A stretch of 64,000 nt of DNA from an uncultured Clostridia bacterium (lineage in GTDB: Bacteria; Bacillota; Clostridia; Christensenellales; DTU072), in the NCBI GenBank assembly GCA_934274515.1, contig CAKQTC010000011.1:1-64000 (forward strand), written 5' to 3'. Below are positions 8,173 through 16,500 of the stretch, piece after piece. The position numbers and the translations under genes are program-made. Position 1 is the stretch's first letter. Each line of letters opens with the position of its first letter. A model generated the notes under the pieces. The model was given only the letters and a program-made list of their open reading frames with translations. It was not told the origin of the DNA and searched no databases.

Positions 8173-9053
8173 ATAAAAATACTCGTTGGATATTCTTACT
8201 TCCTAACCCAGTTTCTCACAAAATTGATGAAAGACACATTCAGGATATAGCATTTGGTATAAAGTGTTTGTTAACAGTCGGAATTGATTATTCTAACATT
8301 GATATATTTATAGATAATGTTTCAGATACATTGGTGGAATATATTTTTAATTATCTTGGAGTCCAGAAGCCTACTAAAATATTTTCAACAAAAGAATTAA
8401 AAAGTATTGTGTCTTCAAATAAAAAAAGAAATGCCGTTGTTTTTATAACAGGACACGGCTCTTCGGAAGGGATGGTTGCAGACACTCCTATAAAACCATA
8501 TGAACTTTACAGAATATTTCAAGAAGCTCCTTGTCTTGAAAAAACTGTGTTTTATTTCGGACAATGTTATGCAGGCATTTTCAATTATATGCCTTTATCA
8601 AAGCATCTCAATTTAGAGGGAAAATTTAAAAATAATATAACTGCAATAGGTGCTACTGGTTTTACAAACAGTATAAGCATGAAACAAAATTTACCTGATG
8701 GAAAAATATATTTCGCCAATATTTTTTTGTTATATATCTATAAATGGATTGTAACAAAGAAAGATGTTGACGGAGACGGTTTATTATCTGTAATGGATAG
8801 TTTTAAATATGCTACAATAGAAACTAACAGAGAGATTCATAACTCAGAAAAAAACCATCTTCTTCAATCAGTAGTAAGTATTGAAAAATTATTAAAAGTG
8901 CTGCAAGAAAAAGACACTTCAAAATTAACAAAAGAAGAACAGTTGCAGCTCGATATAGAAGAAAAAACTTTACAGGATAATTTGGATTTCTACAATATAA
9001 CACAAGAAACTTGGATTTTAAATGCTAGTGTTGCAATGAATACTGTGTTTTAG
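8160..9053 (+). CDS. Caspase-like (clan CD) cysteine peptidase with EF-hand loop
   Basis: A 297-residue protein with the caspase/legumain-type dyad. His99 lies in VVFITGHGSSEG and Cys136 in FYFGQCYAG, each after a hydrophobic beta strand, with about 36 residues between. A canonical calcium loop follows (Asp202, Asp204, Asp206, Ser210, Asp213; DVDGDGLLSVMD), as in several bacterial C13-like peptidases. The C-terminal 75 residues are helical and charged. No signal peptide is seen, so it acts in the cytoplasm. It is coupled to the 94-residue gene. A role in abortive infection or immunity against other phages is inferred from context, not shown. Confidence 0.75.
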   Translation: MGLLNKNTRWIFLLPNPVSHKIDERHIQDIAFGIKCLLTVGIDYSNIDIFIDNVSDTLVEYIFNYLGVQKPTKIFSTKELKSIVSSNKKRNAVVFITGHGSSEGMVADTPIKPYELYRIFQEAPCLEKTVFYFGQCYAGIFNYMPLSKHLNLEGKFKNNITAIGATGFTNSISMKQNLPDGKIYFANIFLLYIYKWIVTKKDVDGDGLLSVMDSFKYATIETNREIHNSEKNHLLQSVVSIEKLLKVLQEKDTSKLTKEEQLQLDIEEKTLQDNLDFYNITQETWILNASVAMNTVF

Positions 9054-9097
9054 ATACTTCATTCTTGTTTTTTCTGTTGCTAAGATGTATCTTATTG

Positions 9098-9165
9098 TAT
9101 AATTTAGGCGGTAAACAAAAGGCATAAGTTGGTTATGCGAGAAAAAAATCTTGTCTTTAGACAAG
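9098..9165 (+). promoter_or_regulatory. Promoter and operator dyads of the toxin-antitoxin pair
   Basis: A TATAAT -10 is at 9098-9103. Downstream are two dyads: GCATAA/TTATGC (9122-9127, 9133-9138) and a 16-bp dyad CTTGTCT-TT-AGACAAG (9150-9165) ending just before the ribosome site. The second is a good candidate for autoregulation by the antitoxin or complex. Confidence 0.55.
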
Positions 9166-9178
9166 TGAGGGTGAGAAA

Positions 9179-9769
9179 ATGAATATCGAGAAACTTATTC
9201 AGGTTGTCGGATATGTCTTGAAAAAATACGATAACCATAAAGAGAATTTTACAAAAATAATAAAACTCCTTTACCTTGCCGATAGGAAATCACTTGAAGA
9301 AAGCGGATATTCCATAACAGAAGATTCGTATGTTTCTATGAAAAATGGACCTGTACTTTCTGGTCTGTATGACTTGATAAAGAACCGCTATAAAGATAAG
9401 GCAGTACAATATTACTGGAACTCAAAATTTGCCACTGAAAACTATGACCTCTTGCAGATATGTTCTTTTATTTCAACTGGAGAACTGTCAAAAAGTGATA
9501 TGGATATATTGGATTCTGTTGATGAAAGATTTCATTCTGTTCCATACCCAAGAATGATAGATTTTGTGCATGATCCAAGAAACTGTCCTGAATGGAAGGA
9601 CACGCAATCAAGTATTTTTTTATCTGAATCAGAGATTCTTTCTCATCTCGGATTTTCAAAAGAGGAAATAGAGTATCTTGAGGACGAGAAAAAATCTTAT
9701 GCGGCAGAAAAAAGAATGTTAGATTCTATTTCAGAATATTCAGATGAGCAAGCTGTAGAAAATGCTTAA
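9179..9769 (+). CDS. Panacea (SocA-like, DUF4065) antitoxin
   Basis: A 196-residue protein. Residues 24-68 carry the family signature: a KLLYLADR helix, a GYSITEDSYVSMKNGPV segment and SGLYDL. Known Panacea-domain proteins neutralise diverse toxins and usually precede or overlap their toxin gene, as here (8-nt overlap). A helical C-terminal extension (about 130-196) may contact the toxin. Dyads ahead of the gene suggest autoregulation. The pair may stabilise the prophage or act against other phages. Confidence 0.8.
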   Translation: MNIEKLIQVVGYVLKKYDNHKENFTKIIKLLYLADRKSLEESGYSITEDSYVSMKNGPVLSGLYDLIKNRYKDKAVQYYWNSKFATENYDLLQICSFISTGELSKSDMDILDSVDERFHSVPYPRMIDFVHDPRNCPEWKDTQSSIFLSESEILSHLGFSKEEIEYLEDEKKSYAAEKRMLDSISEYSDEQAVENA

Positions 9770-10133
9770 AGGAAAAACGTACCTTGATAAGCCTGTAACA
9801 GACTTGCAAATAAAACATCTTAGAATCATTATCAGCAATCCGAATGAGGATAACGAATTCCTTACGGTATCAGTTGATACATTTAAATTTGATTGGCAAG
9901 ATAGTTCTTGCATAATAAATTCAGGAGAACATCCATTTATAAAACACAAGTCGTTTGTGAATTACAGATATGCGGAAGTTATCTCATTTGGCAAGATATT
10001 TAATGCCCTAAGACTAGGACTTTTTATAAAGAAAGAGGATGTGTCGCCTGAACTTCTGTCAAAGATACAGAACGGTGCAAGAATTTCAAGACACTTTGAC
10101 GAAAAATTAAAATCTTGGTTTGACTTGTTTTAG
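9762..10133 (+). CDS. Putative toxin partner of the Panacea antitoxin
   Basis: A 123-residue protein whose first half is beta-rich with GEHPFIKHKSFVNYRYAEV in the middle. I read the S/T, H-P-F and Y pattern as possibly PemK/MazF-like (RNA cleavage), but this is weak. The toxin role comes mainly from the position directly overlapping a Panacea gene. It converges on the next minus-strand gene with a 4-nt overlap and no terminator between. Confidence 0.6.
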   Translation: MLKGKTYLDKPVTDLQIKHLRIIISNPNEDNEFLTVSVDTFKFDWQDSSCIINSGEHPFIKHKSFVNYRYAEVISFGKIFNALRLGLFIKKEDVSPELLSKIQNGARISRHFDEKLKSWFDLF

Positions 10134-10360
10134 ATAACCCTAAGAATTTTCCCTCTTATCAGCCTAAGCTCATCATTCACCACAGACACGCATACATTGA
10201 GCGAATCCGCTATAAATCCAATATCGTTCTTTCTGACATAGAACATATCAAAAATTCTTTCCTGCCTCTGCGACAGGATAATCCTCTCTCTGAGCGAATC
10301 AACATCATCCTTCAGTGCTGTCCTGAAGAACGTGTTGATTCTTTTTATGTCCTTTGACAT
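10130..10360 (-). CDS. Small HTH protein resembling sigma region 4
   Basis: A 76-residue basic protein. Residues 28-70 form a likely helix-turn-helix of the sigma-factor region 4 kind (LSQRQERIFDMF, then IADSLNVCVSVVNDELRLIRGK). It could be a small regulator of late genes, but recognition helices of this size are hard to assign. It is the last gene of the radical SAM/P-loop group. Confidence 0.55.
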   Translation of the reverse strand: MSKDIKRINTFFRTALKDDVDSLRERIILSQRQERIFDMFYVRKNDIGFIADSLNVCVSVVNDELRLIRGKILRVI

Positions 10361-10415
10361 AACTTTCCTTGCACAGCCGCTGCTGTGTCTGACTTTTTTA
10401 TTTTATTTCAACACG

Positions 10416-11852
10416 TCAAGATTCACTTTCTTCCTGCGGCTTGTCGCTCACGGAAAAACTGAATCCTTCCTCTTTGATTTTATTAAAATCCTCGTCTGAA
10501 ATGCCGTATTCAGAATGAAGCTCCTCTGCTTGAGTTTTTATCTCCTCTACGACGAGTTCTGCAATATCACTAGACAATATGGTTTTTATTCCAGAGAGTA
10601 TTTTTGCGGCATAACTGCTTGCACAAAGATACTTAAAATCCTCTCTTTTCTTGAATTCCATGACTTTATCTGTAATGCCGCAATAATCGCACTGAATATC
10701 TATTTCAGGATGCTCAAGAGAAAAACCCTTTAGCTGAAGTTCAAGCTCATCAAACCGGCATTTCTGCTGAGCCTTATAAAACTTGGTTTTATCGTCTGTT
10801 GCATATTCAATGGTTTCTCCAGCATCATAAATACAGGGGTTTACGTAAATCATGCTAGCATTTACCTTTGAGTTTTTTATGTTGTAATACTCAACAAGCC
10901 GTCTTGCAAGGTCAAGCCTGTTGCAGTTTGCGGAAACAATCACCTCGTCAAGCCCGAACGACCTTGTAATGAATACATCCCACAAACCTTTCATCTTATA
11001 GCCGTTGTCCGAATCTTGATACGAGCTGATTACTCCGTCAATGCCGAATCCTGACTGCGTTACAAAAATTATTCTATCTGGTCTTTGTTCGTTGTATATT
11101 TTTGCAACAAGGCTCTGGAGATAAGTAAAATCTTCATCAGTGGTGAGATCGGAGAAGTTTCGGCAGAATCCGTACACAGTGCCGTTCTGGTCGTCAAGAA
11201 ACGGATATGTTTCCTCCGTATGGATTAAAATCACTTTTTCTCCCAAATCTTCGTAATGTTTTTTCGCTTTCAATGCACAGCTGAATTTTCCCGAAACAGA
11301 GTTCGTTCCAACTATCATTGTTGTATTGAACCCGAAATAAGGATATGTTCCCTTGAAGAAGAATGAATAATCCTTTATCTCTTCAAGATTTTCTTTCGTT
11401 ATATGCGGATTTATGCAGTTCTCATAGGTGCCGGCTATTTCTGAAAACTCTTCGGAAAAGCGGTTTCCTAGGTATATTTTTTTCCCTGCCGAGCGGGCTT
11501 GTTCTATCCTCGAAAGAAGAGCATTTACCTGCTTTTCGGCGTTCTCCAGGTCTGACTGGATTGTAATCTCATACGGAACAGAACGGAATGTAACATAGCA
11601 GTCGCACCATTCAAGAGCAGAATCAAAGTCAGTCGTAATCTTCATCCGTCTGCTGTCATTATCAGACCTCTCTACTTTGACCTTATTCCCATCCTCGTCT
11701 ACATAAAAATTATTTATCTGAACAAGGTCAAGACCTTCTATATTTGAGAAGCAGTCATCAAAAACCTTGAACTCGTCGTCATGTCTAAGATGTTTGTACT
11801 GGTTTGCAAGGGAAAGAACGCTTTTGTTCACTCCGTCAATAAGATATTTCAT
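10416..11852 (-). CDS. P-loop NTPase, DUF1611-like, partner of the radical SAM enzyme
   Basis: A 478-residue protein with a phosphate-binding loop at Gly182-Lys189 (IVGTNSVSGKFS) in the middle of the chain. A strand ending in VILIHTEET follows. The loop and next strand resemble DUF1611 and dethiobiotin-synthetase-type NTPases (GTDxxxGK). A Cys-x-x-Cys (CDYC) lies near residue 405, and the C-terminus is acidic and helical. AGGAGA precedes the start. It begins 15 nt after the radical SAM gene and is probably co-translated. The substrate is unknown. Confidence 0.6.
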   Translation of the reverse strand: MKYLIDGVNKSVLSLANQYKHLRHDDEFKVFDDCFSNIEGLDLVQINNFYVDEDGNKVKVERSDNDSRRMKITTDFDSALEWCDCYVTFRSVPYEITIQSDLENAEKQVNALLSRIEQARSAGKKIYLGNRFSEEFSEIAGTYENCINPHITKENLEEIKDYSFFFKGTYPYFGFNTTMIVGTNSVSGKFSCALKAKKHYEDLGEKVILIHTEETYPFLDDQNGTVYGFCRNFSDLTTDEDFTYLQSLVAKIYNEQRPDRIIFVTQSGFGIDGVISSYQDSDNGYKMKGLWDVFITRSFGLDEVIVSANCNRLDLARRLVEYYNIKNSKVNASMIYVNPCIYDAGETIEYATDDKTKFYKAQQKCRFDELELQLKGFSLEHPEIDIQCDYCGITDKVMEFKKREDFKYLCASSYAAKILSGIKTILSSDIAELVVEEIKTQAEELHSEYGISDEDFNKIKEEGFSFSVSDKPQEESES

Positions 11853-11867
11853 TTTTATTCTCCTGAA

Positions 11868-12890
11868 TTAATAAGCATCGCGGCTAGGACAGCTCCGGCA
11901 GTTTTCACACGGAAATTTTCCGGGAAGAAAATTGTTTTTCCAGAAAGCAATCCCTTTCTCCGAATGAACCATTTCTATATAAGCCTTCATATTGAATGGC
12001 GAATAGTTATTTACATTCCCGATTGCACTCTCCCGGTGATTGTTTTCGTTGATACATGGGTATACATAGCCTGCACAGTCAACAAAAAATGACGCATAGG
12101 GGAAGTGGCAGTTGTTCCTGTCCTTATATGGATTTGTTTCTATGACAGACGCATTTTCCCTGTTGTGAATATAATAGTTCGCTTCTGCTGTCTTGCTGTC
12201 ATTCTCTGTCGCCGCACCTCTGAATTTTCTGATATTGATAGGAACAACTCCATGTTCCTTGTAGTGCTTGTATGAATCTGAAAGAGAGTTGCTGTCAATC
12301 ACATATTTAAGACCGCATTTCTCAATCTCGGAGGTTATAAAATTCAGGGTGCTTTCTCTCTGCTCGTCAGTTATCGCCGGCATAGAGAAAGCGGGCGGGA
12401 TTTTAAGTTCGGTAAGGTATCTTTCGATATTCTTTTTCTGCTGCTCCCAGTTTCCCTTGCCCTGATATTTCTGCCATTCCTCGGAGTTTCCGCCCCATAA
12501 GGAAATGCTTATAGTCCAGTAATTCTGCATTGCGTTCAACGCCTCTATAAATCCCTTGGGAATATATCTGGCGTTGGTGTCCTGGGTTACTCTTAGATAC
12601 GGAAGCCGCACCTCGTCAACATAAGATACAAGCTCCAGCAGTTTTGAGTACAGTGTAAGCTCTGCGGAGCAGGCTATGAACACATCCCTTATCCGCATTT
12701 CGTGGAGAATCATATTCATAACTTCCTTGACTTTCTCAATAGGCATTTCCGGCTCACCTGTAACAGCTCCTGAACAGGAAAGACAATGGGAATTGCAGGT
12801 TGCGTTGAATGTTACGGCTGCCTGCTGAATATAAAGTTCCGGTCGCATAAAGTATTTTGGATGTTTTGTTTGCAATAGGTTATTCTTCAC
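11868..12890 (-). CDS. Radical SAM enzyme with SPASM-like C-terminal cysteines
   Basis: A 340-residue protein with the radical SAM cluster motif C-x3-C-x2-C at Cys32, Cys36 and Cys39 (CNSHCLSC). A TIM-barrel-sized middle follows, then a Cys-rich C-terminus (CHFPYASFFVDC, YPC, then CENCRSC) typical of auxiliary 4Fe-4S SPASM/twitch domains. Such enzymes usually modify peptides or small molecules. The start is GTG at 12890, with GGAGGAGG five to six nt upstream supplied by the Gly codons at the end of the preceding gene (11-nt overlap). It is embedded in the tail operon directly after tail genes, so a virion protein is a plausible substrate. Confidence 0.8.
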   Translation of the reverse strand: MKNNLLQTKHPKYFMRPELYIQQAAVTFNATCNSHCLSCSGAVTGEPEMPIEKVKEVMNMILHEMRIRDVFIACSAELTLYSKLLELVSYVDEVRLPYLRVTQDTNARYIPKGFIEALNAMQNYWTISISLWGGNSEEWQKYQGKGNWEQQKKNIERYLTELKIPPAFSMPAITDEQRESTLNFITSEIEKCGLKYVIDSNSLSDSYKHYKEHGVVPINIRKFRGAATENDSKTAEANYYIHNRENASVIETNPYKDRNNCHFPYASFFVDCAGYVYPCINENNHRESAIGNVNNYSPFNMKAYIEMVHSEKGIAFWKNNFLPGKFPCENCRSCPSRDAY

Positions 12891-13533
12891 TTGAACCTCC
12901 TCCGCCTGTGCTGTAAGTCCACGGTGATGTAAGATTTACTGTTGTATACGCCAGCTCCGTGCCGTTCTTTGAATCTGTCAAAGACACTCTGACCGATACT
13001 GTCACAGAGGAATCTCCTCCCTGATATTTTATCTTGCAGGTGGCTGTCTTTGACACAGAGCCGCTGGCTATGCTCCCGCTTTCAGTTCCGCCTATGGTTT
13101 TTGAATACAACATTCCTTGAGTTTGTGTTACGGAAAATGAAAGCCTGTATTCTCCGCTGAAATGTCCGACGGTAGAGACATCGACTTTATAGGACACTTT
13201 TATAGTCTGCGAGTAATTTCCGCTGCCTTCCTTATCTCTTGATGTGCTGGTGGATGTTATTGAGCCAGAGAGAACTGCGTATGCCGGCTCAACATTGTTC
13301 GGCACTACATAGGTTTTGCCATTGTACCGGACACATATAGTGCTGAATAAAGAGCTGCTGTAAGTCCAGTATTTTCCATTCAAAATAAGGTAGCCTGATT
13401 TCTCGATAAGCGGAAGATATTGTTTTTTATCCTTGTAATAACAGAGCGACGGTGTGGTAATTTTGCTGTAACTTCCGTTCCAATGTACATATGAGGACCC
13501 ACTCTTCAAGTTTTTTATATATAGTTCTGCCAT
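12880..13533 (-). CDS. Tail-tip or fibre-associated beta-rich protein
   Basis: A 217-residue Ser/Thr/Tyr/Gly-rich protein with alternating beta pattern. The N-terminal half resembles short receptor-binding or fibre-tip modules (YIKNLKSG, NGKYW, YNGKTY); the second half looks like an Ig-like sandwich. It ends in a Gly4-Ser2-Glu2 tail. The start overlaps the stop of the giant tail gene by 1 nt (TAATG), so the two are coupled. Probably attached to or assisting the giant tail protein in host recognition. Confidence 0.6.
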   Translation of the reverse strand: MAELYIKNLKSGSSYVHWNGSYSKITTPSLCYYKDKKQYLPLIEKSGYLILNGKYWTYSSSLFSTICVRYNGKTYVVPNNVEPAYAVLSGSITSTSTSRDKEGSGNYSQTIKVSYKVDVSTVGHFSGEYRLSFSVTQTQGMLYSKTIGGTESGSIASGSVSKTATCKIKYQGGDSSVTVSVRVSLTDSKNGTELAYTTVNLTSPWTYSTGGGGSSEE

Positions 13534-16500
13534 TATTCTATCCAGATGTCTCCATTCTGCGGTGATGATGGTGCTGATGTTGGGATGTTCATTACATTGT
13601 CTGCCTGGAATCGGCTTGCCCTTATAGTGTCGCCTACTCTTAATAGTCTGTTGATGTATGACCCGCTTGTGATAGTTGACTGGGGCGTGAAGTCTATCTT
13701 GACATTTACATTACTTCCGCCATAATAGTTAGTTCCTACTGTGAACTTCTCGCTGCCGTTTGTATAGTCAGATGTCCTTAATGTGGGCGTCGCATTTAAA
13801 CATGAAAAACAATAAACTCTTCCGCCTCGGAGCCATATTGCCCAGCCGCCCTCTCGAGAGCCATATCCTATACATCCTATAGTTATCTCGTCATCATCAA
13901 AGCAGGCATACTCCAGGATATTCAGGCTCTTAGGAGTGTCAGACCATCCGTGATAGGAAGCTAGGAAATGTATTCTGTTCTGGTTATATGGAATACTTCT
14001 CGAACCTCCTTCTGACCTGACAGCGACATCTGAGAAAGAATCAGCTTCTTGAAAGGTTACTGGATAGAAGTTGGATGAGCTTAGAGACGAAAGGTCTATT
14101 CTATAGCTTGCTCTTGACGCAGCTGTACCAGCTCTGCCGCCATAACTGTCTGCTGTCAGTCCAAGTACAGAGCTTATCTTACCCTTGATATAGTTCCAGA
14201 AGTCTAAGCATGTTGTCTTATACCATGTGCCAGCAGGTTTAAGCAGCATCTTCTCAGTGTCTATAGGTGTAGAAGAATTCCTTGCAGCGTCAGCCAGTGT
14301 GTTAAATGCTGTAGCCGCATCTGTAGCCCCTGTACCGCCTTTACTTACAGGAAGAGTTCCCTCGAAATGGTCTGCGTCAATTGTGGAACTGTTTCCATTT
14401 TTTATAACAAAATCTGATGTAGAACCATTAGACAATGTTATTCTTATTTTGTTTGTTCCGCCGTTTTCTGTAGAAGTTTCAATCTGTTCAACTTTTACAA
14501 CAGAAACACCGGGTTCTCCTTGTTTTCCTTTTAAGTTTTTAAAAGCAAAATCAATATATTTTTTTGAATCAAAACCTTTTGTTGTTACAGTAACCTCTGG
14601 AATTCCTGTGTTATCATCAACACTGGCAGTAATATCACCAAATCCGGCTGATTGACCTGGCTTTCCTTGCGGTCCGGTAGCACCTGTTTCGCCTTTTGCA
14701 GTAATGAGCTTTCCGTTTTCATCAAATTCAAGATATGCACCTGTGTCTGTTACATAGCGATAAGTATTGTTCAAAGAATTAAAATAAATTCCTGTAAAAC
14801 CAATTCCTGTTTCATATACAGCTTTTGTCTTTTTGTTGTACTGTTCAGATTCGTATGAACCGACAACACAAACTTCGTTATAACCGCTAGTTTCTGTATT
14901 TTGAAAAACTTTTAGACCACAAAAAAGAAACGAATTGTTGTCCTCCTGTTCATCTTTAAAAGAAAAACAACAGCAGGCAGTTATAGTATTGCCAATTTCA
15001 CCATTTTTTTCGCTCAGCGATTGAACTTTTTTATAAGAAACAGAACCTTTCCAAACAGCTCCATAACATTCAACTTCACTTTCAGATAAGAATTTGTCTA
15101 CAGAATATATGCAATAATCTTCCAGATTTTGAACATAAATCTTGTTGTCGTTACTGTAAATCGGTATATAAACAGATTTGTCAGCTTCTGAAGAAGAAAC
15201 GTCATTTCCATAGATAGTTATGTTTGAAATAGCAGAAAGATTGTCTAAATTATTCGCAAATTCAAACATAGGATTTTCAAGCATAACAATTCCTTCCTGG
15301 TTTGCAGTTGAAGTATTTGTTGGAAAAAATCCAAATCGGCAAAAAACTGTTATACCGCCATCTTTTATTTGCAGATTTTTAGAAAATTCTGAAACATCAC
15401 CACGAGGAATAAATGTGCTTCCTGTAACTTCCCATGTCATATTTGACTTGCTGAATCTAAGAAAAATGGTAACAAAAGAAGCTGTAAGCATAACGTATAT
15501 GTAATTTGAATCATCTGTTGCAGCGGCTATGGATATTGTCTTGTTCGAGGCATTAAAACTTTCGCTTTTAGTATTTGTTGTAAGATTGTACAAGTAAAGA
15601 AGTTTGTTGTCTGAATCTGAATCGTCAAGATACATTATATAGTCGCCAAAATAAGCGATTTCTGTAAAATCAGGCTTGTTGCCCAAATCGGTATAGTTCG
15701 TGTTTGAACCGTTTGATATTTTTGTTTTTTTTATGCAGTTCTTTTTTTTGAAAAGAATCGTTGTTGTGGAATTGTAATAAATGTATCCATCCTTGAACCA
15801 ATAATCTTTTGTTACTGCGTTCAATGTTCGCTTCAATGCTGTTGTTTTTCCAGAAACTTCGTATACAGATATGGTATATGAAGAGCTTGAATTTTCTGTT
15901 ACTTCGGCAAAATACAGTTTTGAATCAAACCAATGATAATTTTCTGCTGTTCTTAATTCTGTTGGTGAAGTTGTTGCATTTGAGGCGTATATGTCAATCA
16001 GTTCGTTGGAATTATAAGTTCCTTCATTTACCTGTATCATCGCTTTTTCTGGCGTAAGCTGAAAAAGAACATTTGATTTTGAATCTTTTACAGTAAAATA
16101 GCCGCCTTCAATAAGAGTTCCTGTTGCACTCATTGAAAAATCGCCCACATGAAGTTCAACATCGTAATCGATTACCGCTCCATTTTCTACTTTTGGAATA
16201 ACTTTTATATATTTGTTTACGCCACCCACGCGAAACGCACCTTTATGCAAAGTTGAACCATCTTTTAAAACAGTATCGTTTACAGCCCAATAATTGTATT
16301 GGTCGCCTTGCAATGCTCCGTCTGTGATATAGCCGAGGTTCGCACAGACAGCGGAAAGCTCGTTCACGAAAATCTGGTTCGCACCAAGTGCACCGTCAAT
16401 CTTGACTTTCTCGCCGCTGTCGTTTATATCCCAAGCCTTTACAACGTCGTATGCGGAAACTGGCTTCACCTCGATAAAGTATGCGTCTGACCACTCTGAT

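Noticed and set aside
12880..12910. Gly4-Ser2-Glu2 tail of the 217-residue protein as a modified-peptide substrate of the radical SAM enzyme
   Set aside because: The GGAGGAGGT codons double as the ribosome site of the radical SAM gene, which is enough to explain the Gly run.
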